Assembly: GCF_003144195.1 (NCBI RefSeq)
Contig: NW_020290029.1
Coordinates: 175,913-239,912 of the forward strand
Source: Ceraceosorus guamensis
Taxonomy: Eukaryota > Basidiomycota > Exobasidiomycetes > Ceraceosorales > Ceraceosoraceae
Direction: 5' to 3'
DNA: 64,000 nucleotides
Shown here: positions 11,055-23,403 of the stretch, in pieces
How positions within the stretch are numbered: the stretch's first letter is position 1
How the letters are laid out: every line of letters starts with the position of its first letter
Translations under genes and position numbers: made by a program
The notes under the pieces: model-generated
The model's database searches: none
Told to the model about the DNA's origin: nothing
What the model saw: the letters and a program-made list of their open reading frames with translations, nothing else

Positions 11055-12263
11055 CTACGCCACTGTACAATCCTCCTTCGCATCCGCCAGTCCCCGCCTT
11101 CGACTGCTTTCCCTCACAGCGACAATCTGAGCCAATTTGAGCTTTTCACTTTCGCTCAGTATGCCCAGCTCCCTCTTCCTCTCCAATGCTTTCAAGAGGG
11201 AATTCTGCTCAGCCAGGATACGCTTGTCGACCTTGTTCGAGCTCGTGCCCGGGATCGCCTTGAGCAGGTTGTTCGACGAAGACTTTTGCCCAATAGAGCC
11301 CGTCGCATCCCCATTGTCGGCCTGTTTGCTATTCGATTTTGCGACGCCCGCGCTCTTTTTAGCGTCCTGACCGGGCACCAAGTTCAGAAGGCGAGACTTT
11401 GCAGAGTCGCCTGCCCCACCTGTGCCAATCGTGCGTCCTGTATGCGCCTGCGAGGTGGCGGACATTGAGGAAATCGAGGGCTTGGGATGAGCCGCAGAGG
11501 TGGATGAAGCTGGGCAGGCGTGCGATTGTGGTGTTCTGTGAGATGGACAGAATGAAGCTTTGCAGGATGGGCACTGGAGCGAGGGGCAAAATGTATCAGC
11601 ATTCTGAGTCAGCACTTCGGATCACGCCTCGCTCGAATCACACTCGACACTCACAACAATGTCCACCATCAGATGCTTCTTGCACCTCTTCTCTGCGCAC
11701 ATCCTCTTTACCGATTGCTGATTGGCGGCATGTCCAATCGCTTCCCTTCTCGTGCCATCCGAGTCCAAAGCGATGCATTCCGTGTGCCATTCCCATTCCT
11801 GCTCTCCCGTTCCAAAGCCACCCAGCAATCTGGACTTTGCAGCAAGTCCGCTTCCCATTGTTCCCCTCGAAGAGCCAGCTTTAGGGACTCGACGCGCAGT
11901 CAAATGCTTTGTGAGGGCCGCTTCGGCAGATTCGGAGCCTCTTTTCCATGCTGGCGCTTCACCGCACAGGGGACACAGAGGTCTTCGCACATCCGCTTCT
12001 GACAGCGCCTTTGTTCCAGCTGAGCATTTGTGCACCGAGACGTCAAAGTGAGAAGAGCAGTATGGATCGTGACAGCTGATAGAGGTGAGTGTGGCCGGAG
12101 TGTCAGGTGCTGGACAAGCTCTCTTTCTCAAGTCAGATCGTGCAGTGCAGGCTAGAGGACCTACTCACTAAGCGCACTTGAGGGGCAAAAAGTCGCTTTG
12201 ACGACAGTCTGCTAGCGTGCATTGCTGCCCGATGAACATCAATTGAGGGTTGGGTGCTGTCAT
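11055..12263 (-). CDS. Dual AN1-type zinc-finger protein (ZFAND2/AIRAP/Cuz1 family)
   Basis: Three exons (12263-12169, 12075-11655, 11603-11055) give 354 aa with phase kept throughout. The first AN1 finger begins GQQCTLADCRQSDFLPLKC and continues across intron 1 into CHDPYCSSHFDVSVHKC. The family's middle block CPLCGEAPAWKRG follows. A second AN1 finger, KRCKKHLMVDIV then CPSLQCPSCKASFCPSHR, ends with SHAC. This order matches ZFAND2A/B and fungal Cuz1, which bind the proteasome and Cdc48/p97 and protect against arsenite-type proteotoxic stress (family knowledge). The C-terminal third is a charged helix-like region (KVDKRILAEQNSLLKALERKRELG) with no further domain. I see no clear ubiquitin-interacting motif or CAAX box, so it is closer to AIRAP/Cuz1 than to AIRAPL. 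The start is the ATG at 12263. Confidence 0.9.
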
Positions 12264-13138
12264 CTTGTGACTGTGATGGTGTGCGTGAGGATGTTGGACA
12301 GGTGGCGTGCAGAGAAGCTCAAGCAAGCAGTCGACGGAGTGGCAAGTGAAGAATGGGGATGACCTCTTGTGCCTCGCTCGCTCTTATACGAGATGGTGGC
12401 AGCAAGCAAGTGCGTGTTCAGTGATGACGACGCTACGACTCAGCGATGTGCGCGCTGTCACTGTGTGGGGATGATGATCGCCAGCAGCTGCGCAACTCGT
12501 CTTGGAAGAATGAAGAATGCAGAAAGAAGTCTGATTCAACACACTTGCATTCGTGATTCGACGTTCCCAATTAACTCGGTCAGGGACAATCGTGAAATGT
12601 TTGACTGCGCACGCGGATATGCACGCTTATTGGCGCTCGACACCGCCACAGCATGAGCGCCTATACCGCGAACGCTTCGTTACGGCCGGTCGCGGCGCAC
12701 GCGTCAGCGCATCGCGGCGATCTCCCCCAAACGCGCTTATTGCTCGCCTGATGTTTGAACGTCCAGATCAACAACCAGCATGCGCGCATCCACAACAGAC
12801 ACTCGAGCGAGGCATGCCGTGTCCAATCGTCAGCCTTGAACCTTGAATTACAAGTGGCGAGTCGACACGCACGCCAGGTAGTCCTCGCAATCCGCTTGGA
12901 GCGTTGAACCCCGCACCCCTTGACGCTCACGTACGTATGTTGGGTCCAATCCGAGACAGCATGGCCGTGCACGCCTGAAACACTTCAACCCATTCATGCC
13001 ATGCCCATACGATACCTCATCAAAAGCATTGCCCTTTTCAACCCATGAAGGTGTGACTTCTCATCTATTCTCAATGACGTTGCAATGTGTGGTAAGGGGG
13101 CGGCTGCGAGTGCTGTCATTCGTGGTGGTCGGACAAGT
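12264..13138. other. Spacer: AN1 gene promoter side
   Basis: About 875 bp lie upstream of the AN1 zinc-finger gene and downstream of the thioesterase stop. Several short open frames exist on both strands, but none has protein-like composition or a domain. No RNA gene was seen. Confidence 0.5.
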
Positions 13139-14293
13139 TTAAGCTTTTTGAGCAATGCCGGGAGTGATCAAGGGCGCTTTTGCTGCCTCTCCATCCGTAT
13201 CCATGGCCTGTTTGACTAGACTGTTGTCCAAAAACTTCGCCATTCTCGGTTCCACAAAGATGGCTTTGGCTTGTACCAAGATCTGCCCATCCAAGCTTTG
13301 TATGCTACCTTGCACCGTGCACTTCCTTCCTTTAGACTCCACCTTCTCCGTCCTGACCACGACAAACTGATCCGCCTTGACCGGGGCTCTATAGTCCACT
13401 TCCAAGCGCGCCGTCACACCGACGTGATGAGGCAAGCTGAAAAAGGCCGTTCGTGCCAACGTCTCGTCCAGCACCGTAGCCAGCAAGCCTCCGTGTATCA
13501 AACCGTCGTGTCCGCACATGGATCTGCCCAGGTGAAGAAAGGCGTACGCATCTCCTTCGTGACCTCCCAGTGCTCCAGCTCCGTGTGGAGTCAGGCTCAT
13601 CACCAACGGAGCAGTGGCGAATAATCCTGGACCACGCAGCGAGCCAGCAGTCAGGCTGTGCAGCGCTTTGGAAGCTGGAAAGCGTGCATAAGGACGAGAC
13701 ATGATGTAGTGTGCTGTGTTGGTGGGATTGGCAGACTCCATGGGCGGTTCAGTGACAGGGTTTGATCCGCTTGGTAGTTGGACAGGCGCAGCAGAAGATG
13801 CTTGATCGGTTGATGATTGCAAGGGTGAGTTGGGAGTAGCCGGACTAGCGCTCGCCTTGAGCTTTTGAACTGCAGCCAAGGTGAGCAGCTTTCGTTCGAT
13901 CTCTGCACAATGAGCGATGCCCGCTTCAGAGTCCTTGTCCAGCTTGGGAGGCGCGGGTGCTGGGTATAGCAAGCTAATGTAGCTTGGTGGATACAATGAG
14001 CCCAGCAAGTATGTTCCAGCTCCGAAAACGCCCAGCAGCGCTGCCCTCAGAAGTCCGCCTCCACCGCCTCGTTGCCCCTCTCGCGCCGTCGCGTGCGCTT
14101 GTGGTCCGCCATGAGCCTCTGACTGATCCGCACGAGCTGAGCTGCTGAATCTCCTTCGAGCTGTTGCGCTGCTAGCATACAGTCGCAACTGTGCCGCATG
14201 TCTGGGATTGAGAATGCTTGGGCAAGCACATTCGACTGCTTGAGGCCATCTCGACGGGCCGACAGTGGCAATGTTGAGCGCTGATCGTGACAT
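13139..14293 (-). CDS. Mitochondrial hotdog-fold (PaaI/4HBT) thioesterase-like protein
   Basis: The single-exon frame of 384 aa starts at 14293. The N-terminus is basic and Ser/Ala-rich, with RLYASSATARRRFSSSARADQ resembling a mitochondrial presequence. A hydrophobic stretch at about residues 83-103 (LLRAALLGVFGAGTYLLG) suggests an inner-membrane anchor. The C-terminal 170 residues form a hotdog domain: GHDGLIHGGLLATVLDETLARTAFF carries the HGG-x(n)-DE signature of PaaI-like acyl-CoA thioesterases, followed by GVTARLEVDYRAPVKAD and GRKCTVQGSIQSLDGQILVQAKAIFV. The likely role is hydrolysis of an acyl-CoA or acyl thioester in mitochondria, as in the human THEM4/5 group. Substrate cannot be read from sequence. 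Confidence in the fold is high, and confidence in the exact function is moderate. Confidence 0.85.
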   Translation of the reverse strand: MSRSALNIATVGPSRWPQAVECACPSILNPRHAAQLRLYASSATARRRFSSSARADQSEAHGGPQAHATAREGQRGGGGGLLRAALLGVFGAGTYLLGSLYPPSYISLLYPAPAPPKLDKDSEAGIAHCAEIERKLLTLAAVQKLKASASPATPNSPLQSSTDQASSAAPVQLPSGSNPVTEPPMESANPTNTAHYIMSRPYARFPASKALHSLTAGSLRGPGLFATAPLVMSLTPHGAGALGGHEGDAYAFLHLGRSMCGHDGLIHGGLLATVLDETLARTAFFSLPHHVGVTARLEVDYRAPVKADQFVVVRTEKVESKGRKCTVQGSIQSLDGQILVQAKAIFVEPRMAKFLDNSLVKQAMDTDGEAAKAPLITPGIAQKA

Positions 14294-15585
14294 AATACTT
14301 GACGCGATGCTGTGTGCGTTGATCCAGAGGTGTGCTGGCAGCTTTGTGTGAGTGCGTGTGATAAGCAGGCATGTAGGAACATGAGCTGATGGGCAGTCAA
14401 GAGCGTGTGAGTGCGGGCCGCCGGGGCTCGCGTGTCAAGCTTGAATGCGCGACGAAGGCACCTGCGCAAAAGATCAAAGATTGTGCCGACGTCGAAGAGA
14501 GCGACGCTAGACTATTCGTGGTTGGAAAGGAATCGGAAGGTGCTGATTTCGACGAGATGCAGCGAATGACTCTTTCGATGGATACGCAGATCACCACACT
14601 TCGGTACCGGCCTCTTGGCCGAGAGCGCGAACCGGTGCATCCTGGATTCAAGATTCTTGATTCAAGAATTGTCTGCATCACGTGGAAGGCCAACACACAC
14701 CATGACGACGCTTCGCGCGCGAACATGATCTCGCTCGCTGCATTCGTAATGTTCTGATTGTGCGCGCACCTAAAGCGAGCTCACGGACACCATCGAGTCT
14801 CATCAAGGCTCAAAAGTCGACTGATGAAGCTTCACATTCGCCGCTGAACGCGCCTCCGACCCAAGCCAAAGCTCATTCAGCGACAAGAGTCACGAGTGCA
14901 GCTCGCAGCAGCCAAATTCAGCGCGCGACGTGGACTCAGGCCAGATCCGAGGCGCTGGATGCGAAAGCGGTACCGAAGCGACGTCAAAGGCTTGTTCTCT
15001 TGGGCCATGCTTCCGAGTTAAGTTCGACGAGTGGCACCACAGTGAGATCAACGGCCAGCAACGATACATCAGTAATCTTCTGAGTGGGTTAAGACTCCTC
15101 CCCCGCGACGCACGTCCAAGCCGCGCCGGAACACACTTTCTAGAGTCGACGACCTCGACTATGCTCGCAGTTCACAGCCGTGCATCGTGCCCTCTGGCTA
15201 GAACAAAAAGGCCCCTTGCACGCGCGGTATCTCGTTGGCGACAGCTCCGCAGCCACCAAGGTGTCGAAATGTGCAATCTCGATGCTCCTGACTCCTAAAG
15301 GTACCCGCGTTGCATGACCCTTTGGCCCCTTTCAACTTCAACTGGTGCAACCAGCGTGTAGCTCATCTCGGCATGAGAGCGAGAAGCATTGTATTCACAG
15401 TGCGTGCATTTTGCGACGCGCCCTGTTTCATTTTGACCCTTTCGAAAGATAGGATCGGATGGTAGGTGTACATATCATCGTGATTGCTTGTCGATGTTGG
15501 CATGAGTACGCGGCACCGAGGTGGGCATAGATGTGCTTGGATGAAAGGCGCTTGCTGGCCAAGGCTCGTTAGAAGAGCGCTCCAT
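14294..15585. other. Spacer: thioesterase promoter side and eL36 3' side
   Basis: About 1.3 kb contain no recognisable gene. An inverted-repeat-like cluster of the dispersed motif (GATTCAAGATTCTTGATTC) lies at about 14644-14662. Open frames on the plus strand near 14389-15300 lack any domain or codon pattern I can defend. Confidence 0.5.
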
Positions 15586-16388
15586 TTAAGCACCTTGACG
15601 ACGCTGCTCAGCGATGGCGGAGGTCAGAGTCTCCTACAGAGTACAGAAGGGGACGAGCGGTAATCAGCCATCGTCTGTCGAGTCAGCTATTCTTCCATAA
15701 AGACAACGCACCATGCGGTTCTTGGCGCGCTTGAGCGTACCGAGACGAGCCTTCAAGAAGCGACGGGCGCGCTTGTCCTGTGGGTGTGAGCGGCAATTGT
15801 AAATTATGCGACGATGGTCAGCGATGCCGCGTAAGTGCTGCAAGATACAAGACCTAGCTCTTTGGCACGGTGGTGCCCAAGCAACAAAGAGAGTAGGTAC
15901 AAGGTGGCGCCGCTCCTCCAAATGCAAGTTCCTTCTGCTGCGATGCCATCCCTGCACCCAAGGGTAGGTTTCGCTCGGAAGACCCGACCACAAACCACGA
16001 GCCGCAGCTCACATCGGAGCACGACATGGCCGAATTTTAAGATCCCGATTCTACTCTTTCTCCTAGGAAGCCATCAGGGTCCTGCTCCCTGCCATCGCAG
16101 CAGCTCTCTCCGCCAGCCTTCCCTATCGGGCCTCGTTTGTCCTCCCGGCCGAATACTCACCTTGGAGTTACGGATCAATTCCATAGCCCTACGCTCGTAA
16201 GGAGCAAAGCCGACGACTTCTCTGACGACGCTCTTGATGACAGCGTTTCTCTGGCTCAGCTTTCCCTTACGACGAGAAGCCTTCTCTTTGGGCACACGTC
16301 GGGTGTTGACGTGACCGCGGTTGATACCCCATACCAATCCGGTTCGGGGGGTTCCCACTTTGTGCGCTGGGTTGCTGGAGTTTCCCAT
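15586..16388 (-). CDS. 60S ribosomal protein eL36
   Basis: eL36 is a structural protein of the large cytosolic ribosomal subunit. The exons are 16388-16161, 15777-15712 and 15633-15586 (113 aa), with all three joins in phase 0. Family-defining sequence runs [64 protein letters not shown] and [13 protein letters not shown]. The last exon is only 48 bp. Intron 1 is 383 bp, several times longer than most introns in this window. Ribosomal-protein introns often host snoRNAs, but I could not identify convincing C/D or H/ACA boxes in it. The gene is divergent from NDUFA2. Identification is certain. The start Met is supported by length and by the absence of another upstream in-frame ATG near the conserved block. 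Confidence 0.96.
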
Positions 16389-16931
16389 CTTGACGAATAC
16401 GTGAGGTGTACGTGTTGCTGGTGATGGAGATGTGCTGTCGTGGTGGGAGGTCTTGAGCGTGACGACGTGAGAATTCGACCTGGAAGGCTTGCTGCGGGCA
16501 CAGCGCCGACGCCATGCAGCCAGCCAAATGCGCGCGCTCAAGCAAATCTCATGCAAAGCTGCGTGCGAGCGAGCGAGCGGGCGAGCGAAAGTGCCACGTG
16601 GCTTGCCTGCCTTTCTCGTCTGCCAAACCTTATGCCTGCAGCAGTGGGACGCATTACATGCGATCATCTTACCGATTGTTCTCGACCGCGTCCATTTCGA
16701 GATGATTTACACCACTCACACTGCTCGGATTGACGATGCCCCGCCGCACAAGCACGACAACCAACTCACAGTCACCGCGTAACGAGCAACGAGTCGCTAA
16801 TCTTGAATCATTCTGTATCGGTGCCGCCTTTCGGAGACCCACCTCACCCCTCGAGTCCCTGCCCACACTCACAATCGGTAAGGTCATTGTGATCATCTAC
16901 AGCTTCTTGCAGTTCACGAAGCTGGATCAAG
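16389..16931. promoter_or_regulatory. Shared divergent promoter region, eL36 / NDUFA2
   Basis: These 543 bp separate the start codons of two divergently transcribed housekeeping genes, so promoter elements for both are expected here. A GAGC/GCGAGCGAGC low-complexity stretch occurs near 16565-16590. No specific factor site can be defended. Confidence 0.4.
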
Positions 16932-17525
16932 ATGTCGTCATCACTCGCTCGTGCGCTACCCGCAGCCGTCAAGGAGATCAGGCTCCACCTGTGTCAAACT
17001 GGACCAGCCTCCGCCGGCGTGAGGTGAGTAGTGTCTTGTGACGGGCATGGAAGGCTACATCGGCATGCGATACCGATCGAGTTCAAAAGTGCCATCAATC
17101 ACATTCGATGGGTGACGTCTACGAGACTCTCGCTGACGTGCATTGTCCTTCGTCCTACTTTTGCATCGATAGGGAATTCTTGAGCAGCGCGTATCCTGCC
17201 GTCAAGCAGGCCAACCCAGACTTGCCCTTCTTGATCCGTGAAGCATCCGGTACACCAGCACGTATCTTTGCTCGATTTGGTGAGTGAAGAATGAGAGCAA
17301 CGATGCGTGAGGGGATTTGGCTGCGGGAATAGGGCAAATCAAGCTGGCTCAGCACCAGACGCCCCCCGAGACAGGTTCCTGGCAGTAAGACCGTCATTCA
17401 CGGGTCACGCTGACGCTGTGAATCTCTGCGAATCGTTTGCAGAACGCGGTCAGGAGAGGCACATTGAGCTGGATGGATTGAGCAAGGCCGACGTGGAGAA
17501 GCGATTCTCGCAGCTTGTAGGATGA
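16932..17525 (+). CDS. NADH:ubiquinone oxidoreductase NDUFA2 (B8) subunit
   Basis: This is an accessory subunit of mitochondrial complex I with a thioredoxin-like L51/S25/CI-B8 fold. The exons are 16932-17023, 17173-17279 and 17443-17525, giving 93 aa, the usual size for the family. Sequence landmarks are VKEIRLHLCQTGPASAGVREFL, YPAVKQANPDLPFLIREASGTPARIFARFE, and a C-terminal ERHIELDGLSKADVEKRFSQLV. Intron 1 splits an Arg codon and intron 2 splits a Glu codon; both restore exactly the conserved residues. There is no cleavable presequence, as is usual for this subunit. It is convergent with the phenol-monooxygenase gene, with 350 bp between the stops. Confidence 0.94.
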
Positions 17526-17875
17526 ACCCATCGTCTTCCGCACCGCTAGTCAATTAGAGTCACTTGTCTGTTCATTGCATCTGCTGGCTTCTCTCGACGA
17601 GTAGCATCGCGGGCGCGCAGAGCACGCGAAGGGAACACTACGGTATGCTTTGGGCGTGGAGCACGCCCGCGCGGTCACAATCACAACGGGGTATTTGCGA
17701 GTGGGTCATAGCACTCAATACGCGTCATCGATTGACCTAGGTAGGTCCTCGCATACAACAGGTGGAGGCAAAGCGCAAAGCGGGCTCGTGTGGTAGCAAC
17801 AGAAAAAATGCAAGCTGGAGAGTCGTGTTTGCCTTGCGCGGGTATCGCTTCGAGGTCGCCGCACATTCCCGCGCA
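17526..17875. other. Convergent 3' spacer
   Basis: These 350 bp lie between the NDUFA2 stop and the monooxygenase stop. Nothing beyond presumed 3' untranslated sequence is visible. Confidence 0.5.
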
Positions 17876-20280
17876 TCACAATCTTGACGGTGGATGAGCA
17901 TGGTGATGATCATGTGCCGCCTTGCTATTCTCGGCACGCAAGAAGCCATCAAAATAGGTCTCGATCGCCGGCGCTTGGTCGAGGCCCAGCACCGCGCCCA
18001 CGTATCCGTCCGGTCGCACGACGACGACACCGCCGCTATCTTCCGTTTGTGGGCCTAGCCACTTGCGGTGCAAGCCGCCAACCGTGGTGGCACCATCTTC
18101 TCCGCGCTGCAGATCACCTCCCTGCTCGACGTCGTCCGCGTACACTAGCGCGCGCAATGGCCCAAGGTGGTCCAGGTCGGTCAACTCAAAGTCGAAACGG
18201 CTTTGGCGCATGATGAGAAGCAGGTGAAAGAAGGGATTGGCCTCGTGGGAAAGTCCGTTGAAGAGGCCTGTGTTGAGGGCGCGAGGTCGCTGGTGATATG
18301 CGCCTTGCGGCAGATCTCTTCTTTTCTTGGGGATGAAGCGTTGCAGGAAAGATTGCGAGCTTTGCAAATGCTTGATGAAGGCATGTAATCGATCGCGATT
18401 CCTTTGTGGATCGCCGGCCAGGACGTAGAGCCGAAATCCACCTGGTGCAGTGTACTGGATCTCGTGGATGATGCGCACAGCCTGAGAATTGATGAACCGC
18501 GTAGCCCAAGCTGGTTGCAGTCGTGCTCCGGCTTCCAAGCGGTGGGAAATGTTTCGAACGCCAAGCGGCCTCGCATCGCGAAAATTGAGCGCGTTGTCGG
18601 AATACGTCACACCCGCCCCAGTGGTGAAAGCTGCATTTCGGCGTTGGACCTTGACAAAGTATTCTTCGAGCTCACTTTCATTGAGCTTTCCAAGCTCCGG
18701 CTTGCTGGCGGGGATCTCGCCAGAGAAGAGCGCCGCGTACTCGGCATCAAAGGTGATCAGCTGATTACCGGTAGCCCATCGTTCCGAGTGATACGTAGAG
18801 AGGAGCGCGTCGTGCTCAGCCAGGCCCTTCTCAACCAGATTGATGCGCCAAGCAAGCGCCTGAGCGTCAATGATGGCGGTGTTCATGCCCTGACCTGCTT
18901 TTGGTGAGTGCGTGTGGCAAGCGTCCCCGACGAGGAAGACATGATGGGGGGGAAACCGGGAGCCGTTTGCTGTGCTACCCGCCGGCAGCGAGTAGCGCGA
19001 CACTAAGCGTTGTCCGATCGGGTAACACGTGAACCACTCTACGGTCTTGAAGTCGAACCTGTAGGGGTGAGCGATCTTCTGTATGGCCTCCATCACCATG
19101 TTGCTGGTCACTTTGTCCTTGGCTTCAAAGGCGCTTTCGCCACTCTTTTTACCGCCTAGCCTGTTCACTTGCGTGTAACATCTGATGATGGGTTGACCCG
19201 CCTCGTTGTCCTCGCGCGGGAAGATGTACAGGGCGCCATGGGCTTTGCTATGGATTGTTGCAATCTTGCGCACGCTGAGAGTTCAGGGTCCGCAGCCCTC
19301 GTCAGCTGGTTGATCGACGGTCAAGCACGTGTCCGCACTTACTCACTCTGGAAAGTCGGTTTCGACGACGCAGTCGAGTGCACTCCAGAGCGTGTCGATG
19401 ATCCCAGCAGACTCGAACACGACACCGTGTTCGGTTTCCATGTTTTTGCGTACGCCCGAGCGTCCACCATCGCATCCTACAAGGTATTTTGTTCGTAGTG
19501 ACTTGAGCTGTCCTGTTCCTTGAATCGAGTAGTCCGGCTGGCCAGCTGCGTTTCTCGTCTGCACTATACCGCGCGTCTTTTCCAGCGTGACAGTCACCGG
19601 ACGCTGCTTGTCATCGGTCATTTCGAAATTCCGGAATCTCCACGGTCGCGTGACGCGCAGACCGTGTCGTTCCATGTCCTTCAGAAATCCGCACTCGATC
19701 AAGCCTTGTTGCAGGCCGAGCGTGCAATTGTCTTCGATTTCCATGTTGGTGGGAAATGACTGAACGCGCTTGTTGCGCGCAATCACCGTCTCGTTACCAG
19801 GCTGCGGACCCCAAAAGGTCCTCTCGTAGCTGGCAGCACTCCTCGCTACAAAGTCGCTGCCAAGAGGCTCCATGTTCTTGAGCACCTCGATCGTCTAGGT
19901 GAGTTATTGGGAGCGCGGATCAGCACGTCTCGTGCGAATGCACATAGCAAGTCACCCCTTGGCAGACTCACCCTGGGCTGGATACCGTCAGCGCGACCAG
20001 CCGTGGTGGGCTCAGAGCGCTCATCGACGACCAGAACGTCCAAACCTCCAAAGCGTGCGAGCGAAGTCTGCAATGCAATGATCAAGTCATCAGCAAACGT
20101 GGCATTGCGCACAGAGACGTTCGGAATTTCAGCACTCACCGCTGTCATGAGGCCAGCTGGACCTGCGCCTATGATGATCACATCCCAGACATCCTTGTCG
20201 ATGCTCGACAATGGCGTCGGATAGTCGTGCGTGCCGTGCGCTCTTCTTCCCCCACCTTTCGTCTGCTCGATCGTACTCAT
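17876..20280 (-). CDS. FAD-dependent phenol 2-monooxygenase-type aromatic hydroxylase
   Basis: This NAD(P)H-dependent flavoprotein would ortho-hydroxylate phenolic rings in the cytosol, feeding catechol-type degradation. The exons are 20280-20140, 20067-19972, 19894-19347 and 19274-17876 (about 727 aa). The three hallmark motifs of class A flavoprotein hydroxylases are present: the GAGPAGLMTA dinucleotide-binding loop, VGCDGGRSGVRK (DG motif) and VFLVGDACHTHSPKAGQGMNTA (GD motif). LVVDERSEPTTAGRADGIQPRTIEVL and FPDVRKIATIHS are typical of the phenol hydroxylase subfamily. The C-terminal 180 residues match its thioredoxin-like dimerisation domain (VVVVRPDGYVGAVL). The last few residues are His-rich (HDHHHAHPP). 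The chosen start ATG gives MSTIEQT. An in-frame ATG further upstream would add about 127 residues without family similarity. The substrate is unproven; resorcinol, orcinol or salicylate-type compounds are alternatives. Confidence 0.9.
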
Positions 20281-23096
20281 GGCGGATGCGATGGCGATCA
20301 CACGAGGGTATGCTTTGGCAGTATCTGAACGAGCGCCAAGTAAATATGGCAGTCGCGGGTGGGAGTCGCGCTTTCTGGTGCCTTGCGCGGTGATTTGAAG
20401 CTGCGGGATGAAGAGCTGGCGGGGGCGGCCTGCTCTTGAATGCTTTAGAGTGTCTGACGCGCTCACACTTGGATCGGGCAACGAGCTAGAGACTAGGTCA
20501 CTTGAAGCGCCAATTCCGACTTTATGTAGGCCCTTTCGCTGCCGAGTAGCCTGTTGTGGCTGAGCTTCATGATGAAGCTTGTAGACATGAAGCGATGAAG
20601 GCGTATATGATTTGCACGCTTGACTTGGTCTGATGACGAGGTTGCATCTTACGTCAAGCAAGCAGCGCTCTTGACTCCAAGTTCCACAAAATCCGCGACA
20701 AACTCGGAAATCGCGGCATGCATGCCGGCACTGCCGCGTGTGCGCGTGCGGTCACAGCGCGTGCATCAGCGAGTTGCACGCATTTGCTGCTGCGATGATT
20801 GGATGGAATCAATTAAATGAGTGCGATTTGTCCGTGTCTCGTGACGGAAACGTGTCCGGTTCCACCGCGCGCTTGAGCCTTCGTGATCGAGTCCAGCGAG
20901 TACCCATGCAGCAGCTCGCGGGCACGGCTGGCGCAGTGGCCAAAAGTGCTGGATTGGAGCGTTTGTCAATCACGCGAATCAGAGTGTTCGCTTCGAGAAA
21001 TATCTCGGAGCGTAGCACGCAGCCACACCTCACGGCCTTCTCACGCTGGCTTACAGTAGATGGAGTCACAGCTTCGCCGAGGACTGTATGACTTTCTGCT
21101 GACGAGTCTACTCTCGCGTGCGAGTAAGCGCCCTTCTATCTGGACTGGTTCGAGGAGGGTTGGGCAGCGGTATGAATGCGTCTCTCTTGCACTCACGACT
21201 TGTCGTGGAAGTTTTGAGTTCACGCCGAGGCTCGAGCGTGGAGTGCTAAGACAAGCGCTCGAGGTGACAAAGCAGGCATGTCGGCATCGGCCTTGCTCGG
21301 GTCGAAGGCGGCAAGGTTGTCGTCATGTACGTAGCGATGCTGCACGGGATTCGTGATTCGCGGCTCACCTAGCTGCCAGCATCCATCCATTCAGCATTTG
21401 GCAACGCGCTGCGCAATTGGCGTCACGCATCGGCCCCACAACTGACTCAATGACTCGCTTCTGACCCCGATCGGAGGCGCGTTTCCCGTGGTCGAGAACG
21501 AACAAGCATCCGGTATGGGTGCATCTTTTGTAGGATGACAGCACCAATCTTTGGACGCCTATGCAGGCCACGAAGCTCTCTCGTGAGGCCTCTTCTTTGG
21601 CTATGGTGTGAAACGCAGAGGGGCGGTGGTGCCACGGGATCATAGGACAGATTGATGGCATAAACACGGCGCGGTCACCTTTGGTGGTCGCTGAATGAGC
21701 AAAGGCAAATTGGAAATGACGAATCTGGTATGCCACTCAAACACTTCTGGCTCGTGTCACCTCAACCTGATGAGCTCTCAAATGTGCGAGGTGTTCTTGC
21801 AGCCCGTTGGGATGGTTCTTGCGTAGGCGCCACTCGTGGCAGTCGACGTTCGCATACTCTACAGTCGAGAGTCACGAGTGTCCGCGTAACCCGTCTCACC
21901 GGTCAATGCTATGCGCCTCCCGCAAGATTGCCGTGTCTCTATACACATGGTGGACAAGGCAATCACGATTCACGATTGCTGCTGGTTAGCATGGCCCGAA
22001 AGCGTACAATACGCACGCACGCACGTACTCGCAGCTGGATGGATGTAGCCATGGCGCTAACGCGCGCCGCAAGGTCGGGGTACCCGCGGTAGCGCAATGC
22101 CAAGCAAATCGTTAGAATCGGGAATCGCGAATAATTACTATTCTGATTATTACCACACCCCATGCGCACGGCTATGCATCATACAAGGAATCCTGAAGCT
22201 CGCGCGATTCGTTCAAGTCAAGAGTTCAACCTGGAATCCTAACTTAAGGGTGTCATCTGCCATATAGCTGCAATATAAGCCATCTACGAGTTGCCCTTTC
22301 ATGGGTTCACTCCTGCATGTCACCAATATTTTGATTCTTGATTCGTGATTAGGGCGTTTGACTTAAGACTTCAAGCAAGCTACCCCTTTCCACGGGTGAA
22401 GGGAAGCCAAGAATAGAAACCTCGCTCTCGATGCGCTCACAAGACCACGAACTGATCTATTGGGACCGCTGGAGCTGCCGCAAGTGAGTCTAAGCGACGT
22501 TGCAACAATCTTGAATCATTGAGTGCACCCACTGACTCTGCTCGCCTCGACTGCGCGCCTCTCACCGCGGTACTTGATTCTGGATCAGCAACCCTCTCAC
22601 CGGCGCTTGATTTTGGAATAGCCTGATCGAGGTGTGTGATCATCATCATACGTGTCGCTGCATCCGAGAGGGGCGAGCGTTGCGCCTCGCATTTGCTCGG
22701 TCCTTGGCACGTCAGACGCCCACTCGGACTTTCTACAAGGATTGCCTCCAGATTGATAGAAATCAAATGATGAGATGAATATGAGATCACATCCGAAGAA
22801 TTGAATGTATTTGAATATTCTTTCTGTAAACAGGATCGTGCAGGCTAGTGAACGCACCGTCGATGGTCGACTCTTCTTCAATCAGAATTGAGATTGAGAA
22901 TCTTGAGTGACCGAATCAAGAATTTTGAATCAAAAATGTAAATCGTGAGCGACGAGAGATGGGAGGCCGCAAGTTTTGAGCATATCAATGCGTCCGAGAT
23001 GATGTATTCAATAATCACGAATCACGAATGCATCAACATCAGGGACAATTAAGCAGCTCGGCGCGAGCCATCAAACCGCCTCTAGGCTGCATGGCC

Positions 23097-23117
23097 GCCC
23101 GCCCGCCCGCCCGCCCG
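23097..23117. repeat. (GCCC)n microsatellite
   Basis: About five tandem GCCC units lie in the spacer upstream of the PTEN gene. This is plain simple-sequence repeat. Confidence 0.8.
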
Positions 23118-23403
23118 CGCCCGTCGGCCAGCATGGAACCGAGCAGCCAAGAAGCGCCCGTAGCGCCATTCCGCTGTCAACGAAGATTTCTTGGCGTGCA
23201 TACATCGCGTTGCACGGAAGCCCATGCAAGCGCAAGAGTGGCGCCTTGCCAATGGTGCCTCGCGGTGCTCCGGTGAGCACATTAGCGAGTCCAAGTCCAT
23301 GCAGTCTTCAGTCCAGTAGTGCAGTGCAGCAGCCAAGCGACAATTTGTGCCTCGCTTCATACTCGGTGCACGCATATAGCGCCTCGATCGATCTTCCATG
23401 CAA

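Noticed and set aside
19846-20661. Longer N-terminus of the monooxygenase from an upstream ATG
   Set aside because: The extra residues are low-complexity and unlike the family. The ATG at 20280 places the GAGPAG motif at the expected distance.
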